Shown piece after piece: positions 16,033 to 24,876 of a stretch of DNA of 64,000 nucleotides (its first letter is position 1; each line of letters opens with the position of its first letter). The notes beneath the pieces are model-generated. The model had not been told where the DNA came from and searched no databases. It saw only the letters and a list, made by a program, of their open reading frames with translations. A program made the translations under genes and the position numbers. The stretch comes from an uncultured Candidatus Poseidoniales archaeon (GTDB lineage: Archaea > Thermoplasmatota > Poseidoniia > Poseidoniales > Thalassarchaeaceae). The stretch spans positions 62,001-126,000 of the forward strand of contig CAJJBW010000008.1 in assembly GCA_905182515.1 (NCBI GenBank), read 5' to 3'.

Positions 16033-17847
16033 ATGTCAGGCACAATTGAACTAGACCGAGAATCAGACCCGCAAGCAGTAAGAGGATATGCATTTTATGA
16101 CTGGGGTAAATCTGCATTTGAGACAAGCGTCACTACAGCAATATTGCCGGTTTGGTTTGGTGTATTATTCTTAGAAGCAAATGGTCTCACCACAACGATT
16201 CTTGGTAAATCTATGTCCAGTGACGCAATTTGGTCATTTGCTGTTGCAGGAGCTGCACTCTTGGTGGCTCTTGTCAGTCCTTCATTGGGAGTAATTGCAG
16301 ATCGTCGTGCGATTAAGATATGGTGGTTAAAAATCCTAACTTACGTAGGGGCGGGGTCTACTTTCTTACTTTTTGCAGCGCCTTTCCTTCCTATTAGTAC
16401 TCAATGGATATGGTTGATGGTAATGTTTGTTTTAGCAAATATAGGTCTCAATGGTGCTGGCGTATTTTACAATGCTTTACTTCCTCATATGGGTAAAGAC
16501 GATGAAATGGACAGAATTTCTAATCTCGCATTTGCATATGGATATTTTGGTGGAGGTGTCCTGTTGGTAATTCATTTAGCCTTACTCACAATGACTGATT
16601 TTGCCGAATGGGCAACTCAATTTGCAATGGCATCTTCAGGATTGTGGTGGTATGGATTCGCTTTTTTAACATTTAAATGGGTCCCTGAACCACCGATTGA
16701 AAATGAGATGGAATCTTTAGGAATCAGAGAATCAGCATCTTTAGCATTTAGTGAAATCAAGAAAACTATTAGTGAGAGGAATAAATTCAGGACATTATTC
16801 ATTTACATGGTAGCATACTTTTTCTTTATTGATGGGATTAATACTGTCACAGCATTAGGGGGGATTTTTGGAACTATCGTTCTCGGAATCACTGCTTTTG
16901 ATTTGATGATAACAATTGTTGCAATTCAGTTTGTAGCTGCTCCATCTGCTATTTTATTTACAAGATTAGCCAAGAAGATAGGCACAAAAAAGGCGCTTAC
17001 AATGTCATTAGTTGGTTGGGTAGTTCTTTGTTTCGCTGCTCTATCTTTCGCACCATTAGAGTTAGAATCTCATGATGAATACCAGATACAATTTGACTGG
17101 GATGAGGAACAAAATGTGTATACTGTTCAAATGGCTGATGACAATGTTCCTCAATTAGCTCAGAAATTGCAATATGATGAATCTGAATTCAACGAACAAG
17201 CGTGGGCGAGAAAATGGAGTCGCTTTCTTCCTGTAGAAATTGATCATCGCAGCGATACTATGAAATGGACGTTTTATGAAACTAATTCTGACGGTGAAGA
17301 TGTAACTTACATAATGGCAATTCAAAACCCTAGTGTTTCAGATATTACTGCACTTCTCTCATCTATGGATGAATCTAGATTTAGTGCTAGCATTTCAGGC
17401 GGTAGTCTTGATTCCTCATCTAATATTGGTGTTGATCATCCAACAAGTCTTGGAGACGGTAAATTAGATGCTATACCAGAGGTTGCTAGAGATAAGGTAT
17501 GGCAGCCTCTAGGTCTAGCAGTAGGATTTCAATTCTTACTTTTGGGCTGTGCAATGGGGACCTTATTGGGTGGTTCTCAAGGACTTGCTCGTAGTATGTT
17601 TGGCCAAATTGTGCCCGAAACCAGAAGTGCTGAGTTCTTTGGTTTCTTTGGTTTCTTTGGAAAGGTCGCTGCTTTAATCGGGCCTCTACTTTATGGTACA
17701 TTGACTATAATGTATGATAGTCGTGTTGGAATACTTAGTATTTCAGTCTTAATTTTGATTGGAGCAGTTATGATGAGATTGGTCGACATTGATCAAGGTC
17801 GATTAGATGCCCAAGAAGAAGATGCACGTAATCGAGGATTAGTTTGA
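16033..17847 (+). CDS. UMF1/Atg22-family MFS transporter with extra soluble domain
   Basis: A 604-aa membrane protein. The N-terminus (RGYAFYDWGKSAFETSVTTA) is the UMF1/Atg22 signature, a major-facilitator subgroup of unclear substrate (amino acid efflux in yeast Atg22). About 12 membrane helices are visible. Between helices ~8 and 9 (residues ~345-485) lies a hydrophilic segment (FDWDEEQNVYTVQMADDN to SSNIGVDHPTS) absent from ordinary family members. QGLARSMFGQIVPETRSAEFFGFF is the conserved second-half loop. It is divergent from the GDPD gene, with a 102-base AT-rich gap between them. Confidence 0.8.
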   Translation: MSGTIELDRESDPQAVRGYAFYDWGKSAFETSVTTAILPVWFGVLFLEANGLTTTILGKSMSSDAIWSFAVAGAALLVALVSPSLGVIADRRAIKIWWLKILTYVGAGSTFLLFAAPFLPISTQWIWLMVMFVLANIGLNGAGVFYNALLPHMGKDDEMDRISNLAFAYGYFGGGVLLVIHLALLTMTDFAEWATQFAMASSGLWWYGFAFLTFKWVPEPPIENEMESLGIRESASLAFSEIKKTISERNKFRTLFIYMVAYFFFIDGINTVTALGGIFGTIVLGITAFDLMITIVAIQFVAAPSAILFTRLAKKIGTKKALTMSLVGWVVLCFAALSFAPLELESHDEYQIQFDWDEEQNVYTVQMADDNVPQLAQKLQYDESEFNEQAWARKWSRFLPVEIDHRSDTMKWTFYETNSDGEDVTYIMAIQNPSVSDITALLSSMDESRFSASISGGSLDSSSNIGVDHPTSLGDGKLDAIPEVARDKVWQPLGLAVGFQFLLLGCAMGTLLGGSQGLARSMFGQIVPETRSAEFFGFFGFFGKVAALIGPLLYGTLTIMYDSRVGILSISVLILIGAVMMRLVDIDQGRLDAQEEDARNRGLV

Positions 17848-17849
17848 AA

Positions 17850-18617
17850 TCATTCTTTAAAAAATATTCTATCAAATATTAAAGATAATTCTAGTAGTAT
17901 TAACATCGGCCCACCTACTAAAAATAGGGATAATGGGTCTGGAGGTGAAACTATTGCTCCAAAAAGTAGTGAAATAAACCACAATGCCCTTCTATTTTCA
18001 AATATTACAGCCCTATCAATTACACCACTTCTTAGTAAAAGAATAGTTAGTAGAGGGATTTGAAAACCAACAATTGAAGAAAAATAAAGCCCTGTTATGA
18101 ATCCTATCCAAGATTGCAGCCTCCATGTTGATGAAAGTCCAGCCGTACTAGCATCTTGAGAAAGATAATCTAGTAACGTTGGGATCAGAATTTCATGGGA
18201 ATAAATCACTCCTATGAATGCTAATAATATGGAAAATGTGGCAGATATTAATATTACTCCAAAATTTAAATTTTCACTGTGGTGAAAATTTCGTTTAGCA
18301 TCATTAATAATATTTTTTCCATTCCACGATAAGTCTAGTATAAGTGTTGATAAAAGAAATAAAATTCCTATTTTTACGGACATACGGAGTTTCAGTAATA
18401 TTACTTCCATGGGCTGTAATATTATTATCTCTACATTATCTGGTTTGAATCCATCAGATTCAATTAACCATTCTATTATTATTCTACTTACTGGATAACC
18501 TATTATAAATCCAAATACAAATATACTTGTGAAAATATATATTCGTTTCTTAAAATGATTAATAAATCCTCTTAATTCTGCTCTTGGAATCAAATCAAAA
18601 ACTTCATTTTCCATCAT
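17850..18617 (-). CDS. tatC: TatC-like twin-arginine translocase subunit
   Basis: About six membrane helices and an N-terminal amphipathic segment (ELRGFINHFKKRIYIFTSIF) followed by LQPMEVILLKLRMSVKIGILF, the TatC 'TPxExFxxxxKxS' block in divergent form. TatC is the receptor of the Tat pathway, which exports folded proteins with RR signal peptides. No TatA gene lies next to it. The start is one of two adjacent ATGs (18617 or 18614); the track uses GTG 18623. Convergent with the UMF1 gene. Sequence is diverged, so confidence is moderate. Confidence 0.7.
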   Translation of the reverse strand: MMENEVFDLIPRAELRGFINHFKKRIYIFTSIFVFGFIIGYPVSRIIIEWLIESDGFKPDNVEIIILQPMEVILLKLRMSVKIGILFLLSTLILDLSWNGKNIINDAKRNFHHSENLNFGVILISATFSILLAFIGVIYSHEILIPTLLDYLSQDASTAGLSSTWRLQSWIGFITGLYFSSIVGFQIPLLTILLLRSGVIDRAVIFENRRALWFISLLFGAIVSPPDPLSLFLVGGPMLILLELSLIFDRIFFKE

Positions 18618-18647
18618 TATCACTTTGTATCATGGTTTTTCATATAT

Positions 18648-19763
18648 TTAATTTCTCGTTATTATTGACAATATGTCCCCATCTTTTAGAATATGATCAA
18701 GTCCAACTCTTTGCCAATCGAATTTTGCACTTGGCCCTCTAACTCTAGCATATCTGAACTTTCTTACAAATTCCCGGTGTAACTTGACACAAACTTGTCT
18801 AACTGTACAAGTGTCTTTGACTATCAACGGTTCTACCATGTCTGCCTCTTGCCCCTGTGGTTTCAGATATATTGACATGAAATGTAAATTATTATAAATA
18901 AAATCCTTCATATCTTCAATCCCTTGTCCAGTTTTAGCAGAAACTTCGAGGACGGGCCATCCTTCCGGTAAACTATTTCTGGTCCTCTGTATATCATTTT
19001 CTGTGGCTAAATCAACTTTATTAAGGACAACAACCGCTCTGCTGTATACTCTATTACCTGCTAATGTATCTACAATATTGTCATCAGTTACATTTGTTCT
19101 TAATGTAACGGTGGCTGAAACTATTCCAAAACTTCGGACGATGTCTTGTATTTCTACATCAGTTAAATTTGTCTGTTTAACAGTAGATCTTACTACTATT
19201 CCTCCTCGATTAGTCCTAGTTATGAATACTTGCGGTGTTTTTTGATTTAATCTCAAACCACCTCTCCAAAGCTCATAATCCAAAATGTCAAAGTGAGAAT
19301 CTTGAAATGGATCTACAACATATAAGACCATATCTGATCCTCTAATTACGTTTAGGATTTCCTTGCCTCTGCCTTTGCCATCAGAAGCACCTTTTATCAA
19401 ACCTGGTAAATCTAAAATCTGGATTTTTGCCCCTCTATGTTCCATCAATCCAGGTATACAAGTTAAAGTTGTGAATGCAAAACTACCAATATCCGAATCA
19501 ACCTCCGTAAGTTGTGAAATTAAGCTAGATTTACCAACACTGGGGAAACCAACTAATGCTACTGATGCATCTCCTGATTTTTTTACTTCAAAACCCGGGC
19601 CGCCACCACTTGCTTTAGAGTGCGCTTGAGCCTTCTCTTTACGTTCCCTTAGTGCAGCTATTTTGGCTTTTAATTTACCAAGATGGCCTTGTGTTGCTTT
19701 ATTGGATTTTGTTTTGGTAATTTCTTCTTCTAGAGATTTTATTTGCTCTTCAATAGTCGCCAA
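18648..19763 (-). CDS. DRG-family GTPase with TGS domain
   Basis: Archaeal/eukaryotic developmentally regulated GTP-binding protein. The N-terminal helical segment (EEQIKSLEEEITKTKSNKAT) leads to G1 GFPSVGKSS, G3 DLPGLIKGASDGKGRGKE, G4 NKVD and a C-terminal TGS domain (residues ~295-370, ending DHILKDGDILSII). Family members associate with ribosomes. The track begins at GTG 19772, but GAGGTG is spaced correctly for TTG 19763, and the resulting N-terminus (ATIEEQIKSLEEEI) matches the family, so TTG is chosen. Confidence 0.92.
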   Translation of the reverse strand: MATIEEQIKSLEEEITKTKSNKATQGHLGKLKAKIAALRERKEKAQAHSKASGGGPGFEVKKSGDASVALVGFPSVGKSSLISQLTEVDSDIGSFAFTTLTCIPGLMEHRGAKIQILDLPGLIKGASDGKGRGKEILNVIRGSDMVLYVVDPFQDSHFDILDYELWRGGLRLNQKTPQVFITRTNRGGIVVRSTVKQTNLTDVEIQDIVRSFGIVSATVTLRTNVTDDNIVDTLAGNRVYSRAVVVLNKVDLATENDIQRTRNSLPEGWPVLEVSAKTGQGIEDMKDFIYNNLHFMSIYLKPQGQEADMVEPLIVKDTCTVRQVCVKLHREFVRKFRYARVRGPSAKFDWQRVGLDHILKDGDILSIITRN

Positions 19764-19845
19764 ATATATCACCTCTTTGAATCAAAAGCATCTTCCATTC
19801 TGCCACTTTTCACTCTCAACGCTTAGCCTAAGGTTATTGAATCCG

Positions 19846-20583
19846 GTGGCCTCTATTGCTCTCATCGTACTAAGCAAGACTTATTCTACTTATGCGGAGG
19901 CGTCATATGATATGGCAGATGTGATTTTGTATATCGTCGATCAGCATTCTTTATCTTCAATCCTCAATACTCCAATTTCTCAAATATTAACTATGCTTAA
20001 TAGTCAAATATTTCAAAAAAACAGACCTCCAATTTATAATAATTTTCATAGGGATTTTGATGTCGACTTAGAGGGAGATTTATTGGAATTATTTGATAGT
20101 AATCCTGATATGAAAGTCACAAATCAAAGTCCCTTGGTTTATGAGTCAGAATTAAAATCTGATTTAATTTTATTACTTGCTAAATGGTCTTCTGTAGCTC
20201 AGTGGAGTTGTTGGGATGCCAGATTATTTTTATATATTGAACCATATATTGATAGAGATATTTCTGATACTTCAGACTTCTTAAGTCCAAAGATTTGGTC
20301 ATCGTTCCAAAATGCAATATCTTTAAAAGATCAAGATTCCTTTGTAGAATCTGTAATTCTGGATTGGATGAATAGAAGGGAAAAATTAGGGGAAACAATG
20401 GAGCCTTCAGAAGATCCCAAAATACTGCCAACTATGTCTTCTCATGGTCTCTTGAGTAAATCATTATTTAATTTTATTAAATATTCTTTACAACATGATT
20501 TAGGCTTACTCATAGGCAGAGAATATCTGGATTCCAAATTATGGAATTTATACGAGAATAATATATTAGATTATAGGGGGTAA
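19846..20583 (+). CDS. Unknown protein upstream of nadM
   Basis: About 245 aa, not recognised. Its N-terminal strand IALIVLSKTYSTYAEASYD is followed by MADVILYIVDQ. The rest is acidic and helical, with no membrane helix, Cys motif or known nucleotide site. It ends two bases before nadM and is clearly in its transcript, so a link to NAD metabolism is possible but unproven. The track start (19663) overlaps the divergent DRG gene and is rejected. GTG 19846 has AAGGT 11 bases upstream; TTG 19837 and ATG 19912 are alternatives. Confidence 0.6.
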   Translation: MASIALIVLSKTYSTYAEASYDMADVILYIVDQHSLSSILNTPISQILTMLNSQIFQKNRPPIYNNFHRDFDVDLEGDLLELFDSNPDMKVTNQSPLVYESELKSDLILLLAKWSSVAQWSCWDARLFLYIEPYIDRDISDTSDFLSPKIWSSFQNAISLKDQDSFVESVILDWMNRREKLGETMEPSEDPKILPTMSSHGLLSKSLFNFIKYSLQHDLGLLIGREYLDSKLWNLYENNILDYRG

Positions 20584-20585
20584 AT

Positions 20586-21206
20586 TTGTTGACAGAATTA
20601 ACTTTGACTCCTCCTCCTCCTAATAATTTAATACACCAAGCAGTCATTGTTCTTGGCAGATTTCAACCATTTCACAAAGGTCATATTTCTTTAATTAACA
20701 AAGCAGAATCATGGCGTATGGAAAACTCTCCCAAATCCAAATTAATATTGGCCATTGGTTCTTCTAATAGGCCAGAAACCATGGATAATCCATGGTCGTA
20801 TCAAGAGAGAGAAGAAATGATAAAATCATGGATTAACAACCAAGATGGCTATGTCGATGTCATGATTGTCCCTATCCCTGATATTGAAGATCCTCCAAAC
20901 TGGGTTTCTCATGCAGAAAAATATCATGGAAAAGGGGGTGTTTTTTTTACTAGTGATGAATACTCTGCTGATCTATACAAAAAATCAAACTGGAAAGTAA
21001 TAATATCTCCACTTACGGAAAGAGAAAAATTCGAGGGGTGGCGAGTCAGAGCAACTGCACACATGATGTCTACGATAAGTGATATTGAAGCAATTCGCAC
21101 TGTTCTTTCGCCATCGGTACATATCGACGTGATTAATTATCTAATAAGAATCAACGGATTAAGGCGCTTAGCATTCTTGGGACAAGGTGGAGAGCCAGTA
21201 GGATGA
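20586..21206 (+). CDS. nadM: Nicotinamide-nucleotide adenylyltransferase (archaeal NadM)
   Basis: Joins NMN and ATP to form NAD+. The nucleotidyltransferase signature is VLGRFQPFHKGHISLI; AIGSSNRPETMDNPWSYQEREEMI is the second family block and RVRATAHMM the third (the ISGTxIR position). 206 aa, slightly longer than usual because of a proline-rich N-terminal extension. The start is TTG 20586 or the adjacent TTG 20589, preceded by AGGGGG. Co-transcribed with the unknown gene just upstream. Confidence 0.9.
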   Translation: MLTELTLTPPPPNNLIHQAVIVLGRFQPFHKGHISLINKAESWRMENSPKSKLILAIGSSNRPETMDNPWSYQEREEMIKSWINNQDGYVDVMIVPIPDIEDPPNWVSHAEKYHGKGGVFFTSDEYSADLYKKSNWKVIISPLTEREKFEGWRVRATAHMMSTISDIEAIRTVLSPSVHIDVINYLIRINGLRRLAFLGQGGEPVG

Positions 21207-21217
21207 ATAATCAAATA

Positions 21218-22198
21218 TCACCATATTATTGCGTTTGCACCCCATGATAATCCGCCTCCGAATGCTACAGTTATTATTAAATCACCAGACTTTATTTTAC
21301 CTTCTTCAACTGCTTCATAGAGTGCAATTGGTACACTAGCAGCAGCAGTATTCCCATATTTTTGTAAATTAATGAATGTCTTTTCAATGGGTAAATTTAA
21401 AGCATTCATTCCAGCCTTTATTATGTTTAAATTTGCTTGATGAGGTATTATCATGTCTACATCCTTTAAATCTCGATGCACTCTTTTGAGGACGTTTCTG
21501 ACGGCCTGTGGCATTGCTTCAATAGCAAAATCCCAAACTGCCCTACCATCCATATGGAAATATTGCTCTCCTTCATTAAAATTATCTGATGATATTGGTT
21601 TTCTTATGCCTCCGGCTGGTATTTCTATAACGTCAGAACCCTTTCCATCTGAATGTAGCCATGTCCCTAATATCCCTCTGCCTTCCTCTACTTTTTGTAA
21701 TACTGCTGCACCAGCGCCATCTCCAAAAAGGACACAAGTAGATCTATCACTCCAATTTACAATCCTACTATAAGTTTCGGCACCGACAACTAATATATTC
21801 TCATAATTATCATCTGCAGCAAATTTAGATCCAATTTCTAAGGCATGAATCCATCCTGAACAGACTGCATTTATGTCAAATGCACTTGCATTAATGCAAC
21901 CTAATTTGTGTTGAATAATTCCTGCGGTAGATGAAAGAGGGACGTCAGGACTACTAGTTGCCAAAATTATCATGTCTACGTCTTCAGGTCTTATTTGGGC
22001 ATCATCCATGGCCTTTTTACAAGCAAATACTGCTAAATCACTAGTACAAACATCTTTTTCAGAGATCCGTCTTTCTTTAATTCCTGTTTTTTGCGTAATC
22101 CATTCATCGCTGGTATCGACGACTTTTGCCCAGTCTTCATTTGTCATAATTTTTGGTGGGACATAGGCACCAATCCCAACAATTCCAACTGCAACCAT
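21218..22198 (-). CDS. fabH: 3-oxoacyl-ACP synthase III-like (FabH) condensing enzyme
   Basis: Thiolase-fold enzyme that condenses an acyl-CoA with malonyl-ACP. The catalytic triad is visible as Cys in INAVCSGWIHAL, His in IIPHQANLNII and Asn in YGNTAAASVP. SDEWITQKTGIKERRI is the FabH N-terminal block. 326 aa, standard. HMG-CoA synthase, the common archaeal relative, differs in these blocks. It is last in a six-gene minus-strand run, separated from the ALDH gene by 46 bases. FabH is a bacterial-type enzyme, so transfer into this lineage is likely. No other fab genes are nearby, so it may act in a specialised pathway. Confidence 0.88.
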   Translation of the reverse strand: MVAVGIVGIGAYVPPKIMTNEDWAKVVDTSDEWITQKTGIKERRISEKDVCTSDLAVFACKKAMDDAQIRPEDVDMIILATSSPDVPLSSTAGIIQHKLGCINASAFDINAVCSGWIHALEIGSKFAADDNYENILVVGAETYSRIVNWSDRSTCVLFGDGAGAAVLQKVEEGRGILGTWLHSDGKGSDVIEIPAGGIRKPISSDNFNEGEQYFHMDGRAVWDFAIEAMPQAVRNVLKRVHRDLKDVDMIIPHQANLNIIKAGMNALNLPIEKTFINLQKYGNTAAASVPIALYEAVEEGKIKSGDLIITVAFGGGLSWGANAIIW

Positions 22199-22244
22199 CG
22201 TTATCGTGTTACATCATGGACTATTAGACTTTCAGATTTACTAA

Positions 22245-23696
22245 CTACTCTTCTTTGATACATATATTCATGACTTCTGAAAAAAAACTCAGACTCCATC
22301 TCCCGCCTTCTCTGCCGACTCCACTGTCCTTCACTCCTCCAAATGGGACTCTCAGATCCCTGTGTAACCATGTATTGATCCACACCATTCCAGTATGGAT
22401 GGATTCAGCTATTCTTCTTCCTTTAATCAAATCTTCAGTCCAAATACTTCCTGCAAGTCCATATCTAGTATTGTTCACCATTTCTAAAACTTCATCTTCT
22501 TTAGTAAATTTGTGCAGTGTAACTACTGGCCCAAATATTTCTTCTGTCGAGCATCTTGAATCAGGACTCAATCCTTCAACAATCACGGGAGCCATCCAAT
22601 TACCTTCTTCAAAATTAACAGGTAAGTAAGGTTCTCCGCCAGTAAGTAACGTTCCTCCTTCTTCAATTGCTAAATTAGAATAATATTGTACCTTTTGCAA
22701 ATGCTCCTTAGAAATCAAAGCCCCCAATTGTGTATTTTCATCTAACGGGTCTCCTATTTTCATAGATTCAACTTCGTTAATCAACTTATTTTTAAAATCA
22801 TCATAAATTTCTTCTTCAACAAATATCCTTGAACCGCATAAACAGACTTGTCCCTGATTCAAAAAACCCGACCTCACGACTCCTGGTATGGTTTTATCTA
22901 AATCACAATCAGCGAAAACTATGCTAGAATTCTTCCCACCTAGCTCCAAACTTAGTTTTTTGAAAGAAGGTGCGGCAGATGCTGCAACCTTTGAGCCTGT
23001 GATGGTACCTCCAGTGAATGAAACAAAATCAATATCAGAATTTTCAACTAATGGTGCTCCAGTTTCTAATCCATTACCGTGAATCAAATTTACGACTCCT
23101 TTAGGTAATCCAACATCGTTTATCGCGCGCATCAATAAATCTGCAGTCATAGGAGTAAGCTCACTCGGTTTACAAATTACAGTATTTCCCATTCCTATGG
23201 CCGGCGCAACTTTCCAAGATAGTAGGTATAATGGTAAATTCCATGGTGTTATTAAGGCACCAACACCAACTGGTTTGTGAATGACGTAATTTCTTGCATC
23301 TTGCATATCAAACGTTTCTATTTCTATTTCTCTTATTATTTTAGCAAAAAATCTGAAGTTTGCAATAGATCTTGCTGCATCTACTGACCTAGATAATGAA
23401 ATAGGTTTACCTGTGTCTCTACTTTCAAGTTCTGCAATTTCTTCATGCCATTCCTCGAGTTTATCTGCAATCTTATCCAGCCATAAGGCTCTTTGAATGT
23501 GAGATAACTTTCCCCAGCCTTTTTGAGCATCCTTTGCTGAAGTTATTGCTTTTTGGACATCTTTTGAATTTGATATAGGTATTCTACATATCTTTTTTCC
23601 TGTTGCTGGTTCTAGATTTATAATCCAATTTTCCCCGGACTGTCTACAAAAATCTCCATTTATATAATTTTGAAGATCCATATGTATCCAACTCAT
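22245..23696 (-). CDS. NAD(P)-dependent aldehyde dehydrogenase
   Basis: A 483-aa ALDH. The catalytic Cys sits in NQGQVCLCGSRIFVEE, the general-base Glu in LELGGKNSSIVF, the cofactor loop in FTGGTITGSKVA and the C-terminal block in EIFGPVVTLHKF. The overall form resembles the branch that oxidises 2-hydroxy- or 2-aminomuconate semialdehyde and similar aldehydes, but the substrate is inferred. It begins in an ATGA overlap with the asparaginase II gene, so the two are translationally coupled. Confidence 0.88.
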   Translation of the reverse strand: MSWIHMDLQNYINGDFCRQSGENWIINLEPATGKKICRIPISNSKDVQKAITSAKDAQKGWGKLSHIQRALWLDKIADKLEEWHEEIAELESRDTGKPISLSRSVDAARSIANFRFFAKIIREIEIETFDMQDARNYVIHKPVGVGALITPWNLPLYLLSWKVAPAIGMGNTVICKPSELTPMTADLLMRAINDVGLPKGVVNLIHGNGLETGAPLVENSDIDFVSFTGGTITGSKVAASAAPSFKKLSLELGGKNSSIVFADCDLDKTIPGVVRSGFLNQGQVCLCGSRIFVEEEIYDDFKNKLINEVESMKIGDPLDENTQLGALISKEHLQKVQYYSNLAIEEGGTLLTGGEPYLPVNFEEGNWMAPVIVEGLSPDSRCSTEEIFGPVVTLHKFTKEDEVLEMVNNTRYGLAGSIWTEDLIKGRRIAESIHTGMVWINTWLHRDLRVPFGGVKDSGVGREGGRWSLSFFSEVMNICIKEE

Positions 23697-24874
23697 GTAT
23701 CCTGTCCTTCATTTTTAAACGGATCAGATTTAATTGCTTTTGCAGAATACTCTTTCCAATCTAATGAAAAACTATCTTGATTAGGATCCCACTCATCCCA
23801 AGTGACAACTTCTTCAAGTTTAGTTAGGTATTGAGGAGGGACAATACCTGGGACAATGAATGCCTTCTGACGATGTAATGGATATGGGTTCCTGAGTTGT
23901 ATGCCCAAAACTCCCAATACTGCTCGAGTTACGTACCAAGTTGCTTGGGAATTCCAGCCATGGGCAATTTTGATTACTATTCCAAGACCTTTAGGCCAGT
24001 CTGGATGTATTATTGATAGCCCTAGTAAACCATCTGCTCCTTCTTTTGCAATTAAAGTACCCTTTCCGGCTTTGATGCAAGTAGAATCCAGTCTGTTAAA
24101 GCCCCCAATTAAGTCAGGGTGCAGATTCATTGATTCCCAAATCCAATCATCATCTTTTTCTACTGCAAGTCCAGCAAACATTACTGCTAGCTCATCAACC
24201 GTGTTTGAAACGGTTGGTAAACCGCATCCATCTTTTGCAACCCTAACGGGTTCCCAATCAGGTTTGTTCATCATCCTTCTAAGGACATTTAAAAATTCAG
24301 GAAACCATGGTGAACTTGGAAGAGTATATCCTGCTCTACTCATGCCCATTCTCCTCATGCCTCTTAACATTCCTGCATGCTCGCCTGAGCAAGTATGAAA
24401 CCATCTTCTCGGCCTCCTTACTTGCCTGCCAAATTGTATCAATGGAACATCCAACGGGCATTGCATCAATCCCCATTCTGATTCACTCAGCATCGATTGA
24501 GCAGCAGAAACATGCTCAGTATCGCCATTATGTGATGAGCAACAAATCGCCTTCTGTTCCCATGTCAAATCTTCTTTTCCTAATGCTTCGGCAAAAGTTT
24601 TCATCATTAGTGGCTTCATCATGGATCGCCCGTAAACTAGTACATTACCCCCGAATGAATGTATTATTTCATCACCGTGAGCCCATGCAATTGCTCCGTG
24701 AATAGTATTTTCCGATATGTCCATTCTACGAAAATCCACTAAAGGTTCCCATTCAACATCTCTTCCTGTGGCTATTCCTGAGAACTTTTCTCCAAGTGGA
24801 GTTGTTGGATATATTGCAGACCCAGGTCTACCTGGTGCAACACTTGAAGGCCTTTTACGAGGTTCCTCATTCAT
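23693..24874 (-). CDS. Asparaginase II-family amidase
   Basis: A 393-aa member of the Rhizobium etli-type asparaginase II family (serine-hydrolase-like fold). Signatures are YGRSMMKPLMMKTFAEALG (an R..KP motif), ICCSSHNGDTEHV, the Cys motif HTCSGEHAGMLRGMRRM and DGCGLPTVSNT. The usual form of the third is CSGKHAGML; the Lys is Glu here. Family members hydrolyse asparagine or other amides. The N-terminus has about 35 extra residues. It starts two bases after the LLM gene ends and overlaps the ALDH gene, so the substrate may be an amide intermediate of this operon and not asparagine. Confidence 0.78.
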   Translation of the reverse strand: MNEEPRKRPSSVAPGRPGSAIYPTTPLGEKFSGIATGRDVEWEPLVDFRRMDISENTIHGAIAWAHGDEIIHSFGGNVLVYGRSMMKPLMMKTFAEALGKEDLTWEQKAICCSSHNGDTEHVSAAQSMLSESEWGLMQCPLDVPLIQFGRQVRRPRRWFHTCSGEHAGMLRGMRRMGMSRAGYTLPSSPWFPEFLNVLRRMMNKPDWEPVRVAKDGCGLPTVSNTVDELAVMFAGLAVEKDDDWIWESMNLHPDLIGGFNRLDSTCIKAGKGTLIAKEGADGLLGLSIIHPDWPKGLGIVIKIAHGWNSQATWYVTRAVLGVLGIQLRNPYPLHRQKAFIVPGIVPPQYLTKLEEVVTWDEWDPNQDSFSLDWKEYSAKAIKSDPFKNEGQDT

Positions 24875-24876
24875 GC

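Noticed and set aside
22201-22383. 60-aa ORF on the minus strand after the ALDH gene
   Set aside because: It overlaps the last 46 codons of the ALDH gene in another frame and has no family features.
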